DNA from: CAZHDI01 sp964531285
GTDB taxonomy: Bacteria; Pseudomonadota; Alphaproteobacteria; JAJFIK01
Length of the DNA: 24,009 nucleotides
Direction: 5' to 3'
NCBI GenBank assembly: GCA_964531285.1
Contig: CAZHDI010000046.1
Span: 1-24,009, forward strand
Positions 14,994 through 22,614 of the stretch are shown here, piece after piece (within the stretch, counting starts at the first letter, position 1; every line of letters starts with the position of its first letter). The position numbers and the translations under genes are program-made. The notes beneath the pieces were generated by a model that saw only the letters and a list, made by a program, of their open reading frames with translations, searched no databases and was not told where the DNA came from.

Positions 14994-17900
14994 ATGACCC
15001 AAGCCACTTCCGGCCTCGCCACGCCGACCCGCGGCAAGCTTACCGCGGTCCTCGGACCCACCAATACCGGCAAGACCCATTTCGCCATCGACCGGATGCT
15101 CGGTTATGGCTCGGGGATGATCGGTTTGCCGCTGCGTCTGCTGGCGCGCGAGGTGTATGACCGGGTCGCCGCCCAGAAGGGCGAGGCGGCGGTCGCGCTG
15201 CTGACCGGCGAGGAAAAGATCCTCCCCGCGGGCGCGCAGTATTTCGTCTGCACCGTTGAATCCATGCCGGTCGACAAAGAGGTGGAGTTCGTCGCGGTCG
15301 ACGAAATCCAACTGTGCGCCGATCCCGAGCGCGGCCATGTCTTCACCGACCGGCTGCTGCATCTGCGCGGGCTCGCGGAGACGGTGTTCCTGGGCTCCGA
15401 CACCATGCGCGGGCTGATCCGCGCGCTGCTGCCCAATATCTCATTCATTGGCCGCACCCGGTTTTCCGAACTGACCTATTCGGGCGTGCGCAAGCTCAAC
15501 CGGCTGCCGCGCCGTTCGGCGATCGTCGCGTTTTCCGGGGAAGCAGTATACGGCTTGGGCGAGGTGGTTCGGCGCCAGCGGGGCGGGGCGGCCGTGGTCA
15601 TGGGCGCGCTCTCGCCGCGCACGCGCAACGCCCAGGTGGAGCTCTATCAATCGGGCGATGTGGATTTTCTGGTGGCGACCGATGCCATCGGCATGGGCCT
15701 CAATATGGATGTGGACCATGTGGCGCTTGCATCCTTGCGGAAATATGACGGCACGACCGTCCGTCCGCTGCGCCCCCATGAGATTGGCCAGATCGCGGGC
15801 CGCGCCGGGCGGTATATGCGCGACGGCACCTTCGGAACGACGGGCGATGCGTCCGATCTTGATGCCGATGTGATCGAGCAGATCGAAAGCCACCGCTTCG
15901 ACCCCGTGCGCGTCGCGCAATGGCGCAGCCGGGATCTGGATTTCGGCTCCGTGGATCAACTCATTGAAAGTTTGGAAACGCCGGCCCCGGTCAAGGGGCT
16001 TGCGCGGGCGCGGGCCGCGAGCGATCTGACCGCACTGCGCATCATGGGCGCAGAGCCCACGATCGTTGAGACGGTCGGCGGCGAAGCGGAGCTTCGGCGC
16101 TTGTGGTCGATCTGTCAGATCCCGGACTTTCGCAATATCACGCCGGAAGAACATGTCAGTCTGCTGAGTTCCATCTACCGGCATCTGGTGGACAATAACG
16201 GACGCCTGCCGGAGGATTGGCTCAAGGGTCATGTGGACCGGCTCGACAAGCCGGAAGGCGATATCGATACGTTGGCGAGCCGCATCGCTCATATCCGGAC
16301 CTGGACATTCGTGTCGAACCGCTCGGACTGGCTGGCCGATGCCGCCCATTGGCAGGAGCGGACCCGCGCGGTCGAGGATGCCTTGTCGGATGCGCTCCAT
16401 GAGGCGCTGACCCAGCGCTTCGTCGACCGTCGCACCTCGGTTCTGATGAAGAGCCTTCATTTGAAAGAGGATCTCGTCTCGGAGATTTCCTCCGAGGGCG
16501 AAGTGACGGTTGAAGGCCATTATGTCGGCCGGCTCCAGGGCTTCCGCTTCGTGCCCGATCCGCGCGCCGGCGGGGTCGACGGCAAGGCGCTGCGGGCCGC
16601 GGCGGCGAAAGCTCTGCGGGTGATGATCGCGGCGCGGGCCGACCAAGTGGTGGCCGCGCGCGATGAGACGATCCAATTGTCGGATCACGGCCGGTTGTGG
16701 TGGAGCGGCGACCCGATCGCCCGGCTGACGCCCGGTGCCGACGGGCTGAGCCCGCGCGTGACGATCCTGTCCGATAATGCGCTCGAAGGCGCGCAGTTCG
16801 ATGCGGTCCAGGCGCGGCTCGAGAAATGGCTGCGGGATCATCTGGCCAAGATGCTCCCGTCGCTGATGGATCTGCGCGAGGCCGTTACCGACAAATCCAA
16901 CGGGACGAACGGCGCAAGCGGCGCGGTAAACGGGTCCGAGGCGGCTCAAGAGGCCGCGGCCGAAACGGATACTCCAATAGCGGATGATAATCAGTCATCG
17001 GCTGAAGGCGGCCCGGCGCGTGAGGTGCCGGCTGTGACTGAAGCGTCGGCTGAAGGTGCGCCTGAAGGTGGGGCGGGGCCGGACGCATCGCTCGCGCCTG
17101 AAGCCGTGCCTGCGCCGGAGGGACCGCCCGCCCCGGCCGTTGCGGCGGCGCCAGCGCCGGTCGCGGCCCAGCAGATGGTCGGCGGCGTGGCGCCCTTGGC
17201 CGGACTGGCCCGGGGGATCGGGTTTCAACTCATTGAGGGTTTTGGCGTTCTGGACCGGCGCCCGGTCGCCGATCAGGTGCGCGAACTGGACCAGGAGGGC
17301 CGGGCGGCCTTGCGGCGCTTCGGGGTCCGCTTTGGTCAGTTCTCGGTGTTTCTGCCAGCACTTTTGAAGCCGGCGCAGGCCCGTCTTCTGGTTATTCTGT
17401 GGGCGGTGCAAAACGATATTTTCGCGACCGGCGATGCCGAGCCGCAACAGGCGCCGCCTGCGCCGCCGCCGCCGGGCTTGTGTTCGGTTCCGGCCGAACG
17501 GCAATGGCCCGACGCCTATTTCGCCGCTGCCGGATTCCGGGTGTGCGGCCAGCGGGCGGTCCGCGTGGACATGCTGGAGCGCCTGGGGGACATGATCCGG
17601 GCGGCACGGAGCAAGCCGGAACCCGTGAAACCTGCGCCCAAGACGCCGCCCGTCAAAACCGATGCGGCGCCGGCCGAACCCCCGAAGCCTGACATTGCCT
17701 CGGACGAGGCTGCGGTGCTTGAGGCTCCTGGAGCAGAGGCGCCGGGTCCCGACGCGAATGCGGGCGAGGCGCCCGCGGCTGATGCGGTTTCAGGCGATGC
17801 TCCGGTTGCGGACGGCTCCGCGGCTGAGGCGCCTGCGGGCGCTGCGGCCAGTACCGATGCACCCGAAAATGAGGCGCCTGCGGAAGAAAAGGCGGCTGAG

Positions 17901-18449
17901 GAACCCGCCGCGCCGGTTATCCGGGTGCCGGAGGGGTCGTTCGTGATCACGCCGGACATGATGTCGATTGTCGGGTGCAGCGGCGAAGAATTCGAGAGCA
18001 TCCTGCGGGCCCTGGGCTATCGCAAACAGACGCTCACCGCCGAAGCCGAGGGTGTCGAGCCGGTCGAGGCCTGGCGCCCGCAAGGCAAACGCGACGGCGC
18101 GCCGCGTCATGCCCGGGGCGGCCCACGCCGGGGTCCGCAAAAGGCGGGCGCGCAGCGGGACGGCGCTCCGGCTGCGGACCGGCCGGGCGGCGGCAAACCC
18201 CGGCGGCACCAAAGGTCCGGCGACGGTCCGGGTGCAGAGGGTCGCAGCGCCCCCCATGGCAAGGCGCCGCAAGCCAAATCGGGTGTGCGCAAAGGCGGTC
18301 CGGGCGGGCCCAAACGGGGCGGCCATAAGGACGGCCCGCGCAAGGCCCCGGCGCAATATCAAAGCAGTCCGCCCAAGCGCAAAGACAAAGCCGCCGACCC
18401 GGATTCGCCGTTCGCTGTGCTCGCCGCCCTGAAATCGGGCAAGGACTGA
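14994..18449 (+). CDS. SUV3-like superfamily 2 RNA helicase, large alphaproteobacterial form
   Basis: This is an 1151-residue helicase related to the mitochondrial degradosome helicase SUV3, presumably unwinding RNA. Helicase motifs: Walker A GPTNTGKT (21-28), Walker B/motif II DEIQ (103-106), motif V VATDAIGMGLN (about 225-235) and motif VI HEIGQIAGRAGRY (262-274). A SUV3-type helical C-terminal region follows to about 635. After it comes an Ala/Pro/Glu-rich linker (636-730), a conserved domain with RFGVRFGQFSVFLPALLKP (about 730-815), a second acidic Ala/Pro-rich linker with imperfect repeats (876-976), a short folded block (976-1016) and a Lys/Arg/Gly-rich tail (1028-1151) suited to RNA contact. 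The S4 protein gene begins five bases after its stop. Confidence 0.9.
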   Translation: MTQATSGLATPTRGKLTAVLGPTNTGKTHFAIDRMLGYGSGMIGLPLRLLAREVYDRVAAQKGEAAVALLTGEEKILPAGAQYFVCTVESMPVDKEVEFVAVDEIQLCADPERGHVFTDRLLHLRGLAETVFLGSDTMRGLIRALLPNISFIGRTRFSELTYSGVRKLNRLPRRSAIVAFSGEAVYGLGEVVRRQRGGAAVVMGALSPRTRNAQVELYQSGDVDFLVATDAIGMGLNMDVDHVALASLRKYDGTTVRPLRPHEIGQIAGRAGRYMRDGTFGTTGDASDLDADVIEQIESHRFDPVRVAQWRSRDLDFGSVDQLIESLETPAPVKGLARARAASDLTALRIMGAEPTIVETVGGEAELRRLWSICQIPDFRNITPEEHVSLLSSIYRHLVDNNGRLPEDWLKGHVDRLDKPEGDIDTLASRIAHIRTWTFVSNRSDWLADAAHWQERTRAVEDALSDALHEALTQRFVDRRTSVLMKSLHLKEDLVSEISSEGEVTVEGHYVGRLQGFRFVPDPRAGGVDGKALRAAAAKALRVMIAARADQVVAARDETIQLSDHGRLWWSGDPIARLTPGADGLSPRVTILSDNALEGAQFDAVQARLEKWLRDHLAKMLPSLMDLREAVTDKSNGTNGASGAVNGSEAAQEAAAETDTPIADDNQSSAEGGPAREVPAVTEASAEGAPEGGAGPDASLAPEAVPAPEGPPAPAVAAAPAPVAAQQMVGGVAPLAGLARGIGFQLIEGFGVLDRRPVADQVRELDQEGRAALRRFGVRFGQFSVFLPALLKPAQARLLVILWAVQNDIFATGDAEPQQAPPAPPPPGLCSVPAERQWPDAYFAAAGFRVCGQRAVRVDMLERLGDMIRAARSKPEPVKPAPKTPPVKTDAAPAEPPKPDIASDEAAVLEAPGAEAPGPDANAGEAPAADAVSGDAPVADGSAAEAPAGAAASTDAPENEAPAEEKAAEEPAAPVIRVPEGSFVITPDMMSIVGCSGEEFESILRALGYRKQTLTAEAEGVEPVEAWRPQGKRDGAPRHARGGPRRGPQKAGAQRDGAPAADRPGGGKPRRHQRSGDGPGAEGRSAPHGKAPQAKSGVRKGGPGGPKRGGHKDGPRKAPAQYQSSPPKRKDKAADPDSPFAVLAALKSGKD

Positions 18450-18454
18450 CGCCC

Positions 18455-18871
18455 ATGGACGGCGGCGCGGGCGGGACCCAGCGTGTCGACAAGTGGCTGT
18501 GGTATGCGCGCTTCTTCAAGACCCGGGCGCTGGCGACGCGCGTCGTGCTCGACGGCAAGGTGCGGATCACCGCCGGCGGCACCGAAACCACCGACCGCGT
18601 GACGAAGGCGGCGCAGACCGTGCGCGCCGGGGATGTTCTGACCTTTCCCCAAGGGCCTCACATCCGCGTGATCAAGGTCGTGGCGCCCGGGGTGCGCCGG
18701 GGCCCGGCCACCGAGGCCGCGGGTCTGTTCGAGGATCTGGCACCGCCCCAACCGCGCACCGCTCAGCCCGAGGATCCGGCGCGGGCGGAACCGGCGCAGC
18801 GCGATCCGGGAGCCGGACGGCCGACCAAGCGGGACCGGCGGGCCCTGGACCGTCTGCGCGATGACACGTGA
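18455..18871 (+). CDS. S4-domain RNA-binding protein (Hsp15/HslR-like)
   Basis: This is a 138-residue protein with an N-terminal S4 RNA-binding domain (about 9-70): QRVDKWLWYARFFKTRALAT, then VRITAGG and AGDVLTF. It resembles Hsp15, which in E. coli binds stalled 50S subunits carrying nascent chains. The C-terminal half (about 90-138) is Pro/Arg/Ala-rich and probably disordered. It starts five bases after the helicase stop, and this helicase-S4 pair supports a shared role in RNA or ribosome quality control. Whether it is a true HslR orthologue is uncertain, so no symbol is given. Confidence 0.86.
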   Translation: MDGGAGGTQRVDKWLWYARFFKTRALATRVVLDGKVRITAGGTETTDRVTKAAQTVRAGDVLTFPQGPHIRVIKVVAPGVRRGPATEAAGLFEDLAPPQPRTAQPEDPARAEPAQRDPGAGRPTKRDRRALDRLRDDT

Positions 18872-18933
18872 TGGCGGCGCAAGGACATGAAGTCCGGTTG
18901 CCGCGCGCTGGCGGGACATGCTAGGAGGCGCCG

Positions 18934-19407
18934 ATGTTGAACCGGATTAAATCCTTCCTCGCGGCGGGCTTCCAAGGCGCGGACACGCCGACCGAGGACG
19001 GTCTTGAGCCGCATAAGGTTGCCGCGGCCGTGCTCATGATCGAGGCGGCGCGCATGGATGCGTCCTATGGGCAGGCCGAGCGCGACACCATCGCGCGTGT
19101 TCTGACCGATCAATTCGGCCTGACGGTCGAGGAGACCGAGGGCCTGCTCGCCGATGCCGAGGCGATCCAAGATGATGCCGTGGAGCTTTATCGCTTCACC
19201 CGTGACATCAAGGAAGGCATGGCGCCGGAGGATCGGGTTCAGATCATTGAGATGCTGTGGGAAGTAGCGTATGCCGATGGCGCGCTGCATGACTACGAGG
19301 CCCATCTGGTGCGCCGGGTGGCTGGCCTTATATATGTGAGCGACAGGGATCGGGGCGAAGCGCGCAAACGCGTTCTGGCGCGTCTGGGACTTGCCGACGA
19401 CACCTGA
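18934..19407 (+). CDS. TerB-like (tellurite resistance TerB domain) protein
   Basis: This is a 157-residue cytoplasmic, all-helical protein of the TerB superfamily. The first repeat-like segment is AAVLMIEAARMDASYGQAE (about 31-49) and the second is EMLWEVAYADGALHDYEAHL (about 103-122); the Asp/Glu residues in these helices correspond to the metal-binding acidic positions of TerB. AGGAGG lies eight bases before the ATG. It sits between the S4 gene and fdxA in the same direction. No other ter genes are present, so a tellurite function should not be assumed; single TerB-domain proteins are common and mostly uncharacterised. Confidence 0.85.
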   Translation: MLNRIKSFLAAGFQGADTPTEDGLEPHKVAAAVLMIEAARMDASYGQAERDTIARVLTDQFGLTVEETEGLLADAEAIQDDAVELYRFTRDIKEGMAPEDRVQIIEMLWEVAYADGALHDYEAHLVRRVAGLIYVSDRDRGEARKRVLARLGLADDT

Positions 19408-19465
19408 ACGGACTGACGCCGGGGTGGGCGGGTCGTGACTGACCCGCCGCATCGAGGAGAGAATG

Positions 19466-19804
19466 ATGACCTATATCGTGGTCGATGCGTGTATTCGCTG
19501 CAAATTCATGGATTGCGTGGAAGTCTGCCCGGTGGACTGCTTCTACGAAGGCGAGAACATGCTCGTGATCCATCCGGACGAGTGCATCGATTGCGGGGTC
19601 TGCGAACCGGAATGTCCGGTGGATGCCATCAAGCCGGATACCGAGCCAGGGCTCGAATCCTGGCTGGAGATCAACCGGAAATTCGCCGAGGAATGGCCGA
19701 ACATCACGGTCAAGGGCGAGCCGCCGGCCGACAGCAAGGACTTCGAGACCGTCACCGGCAAATACGAGAAATTCTTCAGCGCCAAGCCCGGTCAGGGCTC
19801 GTAA
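19466..19804 (+). CDS. fdxA: 7Fe ferredoxin FdxA
   Basis: This is a 112-residue ferredoxin with one [3Fe-4S] and one [4Fe-4S] cluster, closely like Azotobacter ferredoxin I. By comparison, C9, C17 and C50 hold the 3Fe cluster and C21, C40, C43 and C46 the 4Fe cluster; the extra C12 and C25 also match that family. The start MTYIVVDACIRCK is standard. Two ATG codons are adjacent (19463 and 19466); the second is chosen because AGGAG is then six bases away, not three, and the protein starts with the usual MTY. A terminator follows at 19850. It is an electron carrier whose partners are not shown here. Confidence 0.95.
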   Translation: MTYIVVDACIRCKFMDCVEVCPVDCFYEGENMLVIHPDECIDCGVCEPECPVDAIKPDTEPGLESWLEINRKFAEEWPNITVKGEPPADSKDFETVTGKYEKFFSAKPGQGS

Positions 19805-19849
19805 GGCCGATCGGCATCGCGTGACGCAGCGGTCCGAGGCTGCCCGGGG

Positions 19850-19890
19850 ATCCGGCGCGGTGCCGCTTCCCTCTGCCGGATTTTTGTGTT
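19850..19890 (+). terminator. Rho-independent terminator of fdxA
   Basis: ATCCGGC (19850-19856) pairs with GCCGGAT (19875-19881), enclosing a smaller GCGG/CCGC hairpin, followed by TTTTTGTGTT. It lies 46 bases after the fdxA stop and would end the helicase-S4-TerB-fdxA transcript. Confidence 0.66.
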
Positions 19891-20051
19891 AATTATATAA
19901 CAGTTCCGAATGGGCATACCGGTCCTGGCCAAAGGGTCTGCGCCGGGCCCGTATCGGACTGGACGGGGCGGCGGGTGTCGGCAGTATTTGGACAAGCCGA
20001 TGGCACAGCCGTTCGAGTCGTCCGGTTCATCTTGAAAGGGAAAATGCAGTG

Positions 20052-20075
20052 TTCGCATGCGAAACTGGCATGCGA
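20052..20075. promoter_or_regulatory. Palindrome with repeated GCATGCGA, possible operator upstream of carD
   Basis: TTCGCATGCGAA (20052-20063) is a perfect palindrome. Its half GCATGCGA (20055-20062) recurs as a direct copy at 20068-20075, 13 bases later. The second copy overlaps the candidate -35 hexamer of the carD promoter. The bound regulator, if any, is unknown; it does not match the alphaproteobacterial LexA direct repeat GTTC-N7-GTTC. Confidence 0.4.
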
Positions 20076-20092
20076 CGCGGTGCCTCTATGAT
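20065..20092 (+). promoter_or_regulatory. Candidate carD promoter
   Basis: CTGGCA (20065-20070), a 16-base spacer and TATGAT (20087-20092) resemble a housekeeping promoter; the -10 is five of six to consensus. Transcription would start near 20099 and give a leader of about 210 bases before carD. Confidence 0.3.
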
Positions 20093-20310
20093 CCGATTTC
20101 AAGCCGCTTTGTTTCCGGGAGCCCGACGGCTCCGCCCCGCTGGGCCTTTCGCCAAGCACCAAACGACCTGCGCCCCGCGCCGCCTGTCCTGCGCGTGATG
20201 CCCGGTCAGTTTTTCGGCCGGATGCGCTGAGGCGCCCCGGCTGTTGTCGCAATAGAGCCGATGGCACGGGTCACCTTGCCGGCGTATGGCTCGCAGATTG
20301 AGAGTGCAGC

Positions 20311-20826
20311 ATGCCGACGAAGACGAAAAAGAAGTTGGATTTCAAGCCGAATGATTTTGTTGTCTATCCGGCCCATGGCGTCGGGCGCATCGAGGCGATC
20401 GAAGAGCAGGAAATCGCCGGCATGACCATGGAACTGTTCGTCATCACCTTCGAAAAAGACAAGATGACAGTGCGGGTTCCGACCGCGAAGGCGAAAACGG
20501 TCGGCATGCGCAAGCTGTCAAGCCCCCAGGTCGTCAAGGACGCGATTGAAACGCTGCGCGGGCGGGCGCGCATCAAGCGCACCATGTGGAGCCGCCGGGC
20601 ACAGGAATACGAAGCCAAGATCAATTCCGGCGATCTGATTTCCATTGCCGAAGTGGTGCGCGACCTCCACCGCGGCGGCGGTCAGCCCGAGCAGTCCTAT
20701 TCGGAGCGCCAACTCTATGAAGCGGCGCTGGACCGGATGGCCCGTGAGGTCGCGGCCGTCGAGAAAATCGATGAAGACGCGGCGATTGTGCGGGTTGAAA
20801 CGGCGCTTCAGCGCGAAGCGGCCTGA
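20311..20826 (+). CDS. carD: CarD family transcriptional regulator (CdnL-like)
   Basis: This is a 171-residue CarD/CdnL-type protein. The N-terminal RNA-polymerase-interaction domain (about 9-70) shows DFVVYPAHGVGRIEAIEEQE and FVITFEKDKMTVRVP, which in relatives contacts the beta subunit and stabilises the open promoter complex at rRNA and other promoters. The remaining helical domain contains the MWSRRAQEYEAKINSGD and SIAEVVRDLHR segments typical of the DNA-binding part. A basic KTKKK stretch opens the protein. It lies in a helicase-S4-TerB-fdxA-carD-rpoH array but has its own leader and terminator. Confidence 0.94.
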   Translation: MPTKTKKKLDFKPNDFVVYPAHGVGRIEAIEEQEIAGMTMELFVITFEKDKMTVRVPTAKAKTVGMRKLSSPQVVKDAIETLRGRARIKRTMWSRRAQEYEAKINSGDLISIAEVVRDLHRGGGQPEQSYSERQLYEAALDRMAREVAAVEKIDEDAAIVRVETALQREAA

Positions 20827-20855
20827 CCTTCCGTCATCTCAAGCGATGATATCTG

Positions 20856-20894
20856 CGGCCCGTGGGATTGGACCCTGCGGGCCGTTTGCTTTTT
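20856..20894 (+). terminator. Rho-independent terminator of carD
   Basis: CGGCCCG (20856-20862) and CGGGCCG (20878-20884) form a strong seven-base stem, extended inside by GGG/CCC pairing, followed by TTTGCTTTTT. It lies 30 bases after the carD stop, separating carD from the sigma factor gene. Confidence 0.76.
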
Positions 20895-20982
20895 GGCCAC
20901 CGAGCTTAGAGCGATCCGGCCGCTGATCCAGTCCGCTTGGTGCCGCGTATCCTTCACGACCCATCAGTGGAGGATCATGACC

Positions 20983-21861
20983 ATGGCACATACAGAGACA
21001 GCGGAAACCCAACGGGCGCATCGGCGTTTCGTGAAAGCGGCCATGAGTGCACCCCTGCTGGAAGCCGAGCGTGAACAGGCACTGGCCAAGGCATGGCGCG
21101 ACGAGCAGGACGAGGCCGCGCTCCATGAGTTGACCGAGGCTTACATGCGCCTTGTCGTCTCCATGGCATCGCGTTTCCGGCACTATGGTTTGCCGGTCAG
21201 TGATCTTGTCCAAGAAGGGTGCGTCGGCCTGATGCAGGCGGCGGCGCGGTTCGAGCCGGCCCGCGAGGTGCGGTTTTCGACTTATGCCGCCTGGTGGATC
21301 CGGTCGGCAATGCAAGACTATGTACTGCGCAACTGGTCGATCGTCCGCACCGGGACGACTGCCGCTCACAAGGCCCTGTTCTTCAATCTGCGCCGTTTGC
21401 GGGCACTGATCGACAGGGGCGCCCAGCCGCGTTTGTCGCCTGACGCCAAGGCCGAGATCGCCAAGGCCCTGAATGTGTCCGAAAAAGATGTGGATGTGAT
21501 GGAGGGCCGGCTCGCCGCGGCGGACCGGTCGCTCAACGCCCGTGTCGGCGAGGACGGCGAGTTCGAATGGATGGATCTGCTGGCCGATGACCGTCAGCTT
21601 CCCGAAGAGGATGTGATTAGTCGGAGCGATACCAGCCGGCGCACCGGGTGGCTCCATGATGCCATCGGCACTTTGAGCGAACGCGAACAGACGATCATCC
21701 GGGAACGCCATATGGTCGATGAGCCGAGCACGCTCGAAGCCCTTGGGAAAGTTCTTGGGATTTCCAAGGAACGGGTGCGTCAGCTCGAAGCTCAGGCCAT
21801 GAAGAAACTCCGGACCGAGGTCGAAAAACATACCGCGGGCAGCGTTGCGGCGCCGGCGTAA
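20983..21861 (+). CDS. rpoH: RpoH-type (sigma-32) RNA polymerase sigma factor
   Basis: This is a 292-residue sigma factor that in relatives directs heat-shock or oxidative-stress transcription. Region 2 shows SDLVQEGCVGLMQAA (73-87) and the -10 recognition helix STYAAWWIRSAMQDYVLRNW (99-118). The RpoH box appears as HKALFFNLRRLR, differing at the first position from the usual Q-R/K-K-L-F-F-N-L-R. Region 4.2 is LGISKERVRQLEAQAMKKLR. Alphaproteobacteria often have two RpoH proteins, and proximity to carD suggests the RpoH2 type, though sequence alone does not prove it. GGAGG lies nine bases before the ATG at 20983; an ATG at 20977 is only three bases from it. Confidence 0.92.
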   Translation: MAHTETAETQRAHRRFVKAAMSAPLLEAEREQALAKAWRDEQDEAALHELTEAYMRLVVSMASRFRHYGLPVSDLVQEGCVGLMQAAARFEPAREVRFSTYAAWWIRSAMQDYVLRNWSIVRTGTTAAHKALFFNLRRLRALIDRGAQPRLSPDAKAEIAKALNVSEKDVDVMEGRLAAADRSLNARVGEDGEFEWMDLLADDRQLPEEDVISRSDTSRRTGWLHDAIGTLSEREQTIIRERHMVDEPSTLEALGKVLGISKERVRQLEAQAMKKLRTEVEKHTAGSVAAPA

Positions 21862-21864
21862 CGG

Positions 21865-22608
21865 TTACGGGTCGGGAATCACGCGCAGGCGGCCCGTATG
21901 CCCCAGCGTGATCACCGGGCCATCCCACGCGCCGACCCAGCCGCGCACCTCGACCATGCGGCCGTCAAGATCGTCCAGTTCAGTTTCCCGTTTGAACCTG
22001 CGCCTGACATCGCCCGTGATACGGATCGTGAAATCCGTCCGCCAGTCGGGCCCGAAATTCAGAAACACCGTTCCCTGACGGTCGGCTGTGCTCACAACGT
22101 GCCCTTGAACGATCCGATAGGCGGCGCCGTCCGGCTCAACGGTTTCCGGCGTGCGCACAATCCGCGCCGTGTCGCGCCACACACCACTTGCGGCTTGCCG
22201 GGCTTTTTGCTCGTCCGCCAAAAGGGCGGCGCGGCAGGTTTCAGGGGATTTCGGTGGGTCGGCCAGTGCGGCCCCCGCGCTCAGCAAGGCGCCTTGGAGC
22301 CAACGGTCATTGGACTGCAAAACGATATGGACAAGGGGACGGCCATAGCGGTCCGTGCCCTGGTACGATAGATGTGCGTTTTGTCCGTCCGCCAGAGCGT
22401 GCAAGGCCGGTGTGTGAGTGCCGGTTAAGACGATATCCGCCAGTGCCAGTTCCTGGCCCTTCCCGTCGTAGAGCCGCCCGGCGTCATCGACGCGAAGGGT
22501 AACCAGTGTTTCACCGGACCGATCAGTGCACGGATGGGAAAGGGCCGGTTCCGTCAGGGGCAGCGCAGCGAATGCCAGGGCCGATGCCGCGGAAAGCCGG
22601 GCCGGCAT
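21865..22608 (-). CDS. Exported staphylococcal-nuclease-like protein, catalytic site incomplete
   Basis: This is a 247-residue protein with a signal peptide (hydrophobic about 5-24) followed by a thermonuclease (SNase-like) OB fold. Matches are LYDGKGQELALADI (46-59), TDRYGR (85-90), WLQGALLSAGAALADP (103-118) and LLADEQKARQAASGVWRD (129-146). R90 corresponds to Arg87 of the Staphylococcus enzyme. However, by this alignment Arg35 is replaced by Ala55, and the D-T-P-E segment with catalytic Glu43 reads V-L-T-G. A further C-terminal beta-rich domain (about 160-247) includes VRGWVGAWDG. It is the second gene of a two-gene unit, six bases after the GIY-YIG gene stop, and ends three bases from the rpoH stop. 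Nuclease activity is doubtful. Confidence 0.75.
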   Translation of the reverse strand: MPARLSAASALAFAALPLTEPALSHPCTDRSGETLVTLRVDDAGRLYDGKGQELALADIVLTGTHTPALHALADGQNAHLSYQGTDRYGRPLVHIVLQSNDRWLQGALLSAGAALADPPKSPETCRAALLADEQKARQAASGVWRDTARIVRTPETVEPDGAAYRIVQGHVVSTADRQGTVFLNFGPDWRTDFTIRITGDVRRRFKRETELDDLDGRMVEVRGWVGAWDGPVITLGHTGRLRVIPDP

Positions 22609-22614
22609 GCCGGG

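Larger units (their letters stand above)
19805..20310. other. 506-base intergenic region between fdxA and carD
   Basis: This holds the fdxA terminator (19850-19890), an AT-rich patch TTAATTATATAAC (19889-19901), a perfect 12-base palindrome with a repeated half (20052-20075), a candidate promoter over it (20065-20092) and a GGAGCC/GGCTCC hairpin (20118-20133) in what would be the carD leader. Open frames here have no recognisable homology and I treat them as non-coding. A small RNA gene or long carD leader is possible. Confidence 0.5.

Noticed and set aside
18934..19407. A tellurite-resistance or Ter-type phage-defence island
   Set aside because: Only a single TerB domain is present, with housekeeping neighbours and none of the other ter genes.
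20052..20063. LexA box upstream of carD
   Set aside because: The alphaproteobacterial LexA site is a direct repeat GTTC-N7-GTTC; this is a true palindrome with different spacing.
19893..20267. A 124-residue open frame on the minus strand between fdxA and carD
   Set aside because: The composition is Arg/Ser/Pro-rich with no recognisable family or ribosome-binding site, typical of an antisense frame in GC-rich DNA, and it overlaps the likely carD promoter.
20942..20967. A sigma-32-like promoter (CTTGG ... CCCAT) just before rpoH suggesting autoregulation
   Set aside because: The -10 would sit right next to the ribosome-binding site, so transcription would begin after it; the -35 match is also poor.
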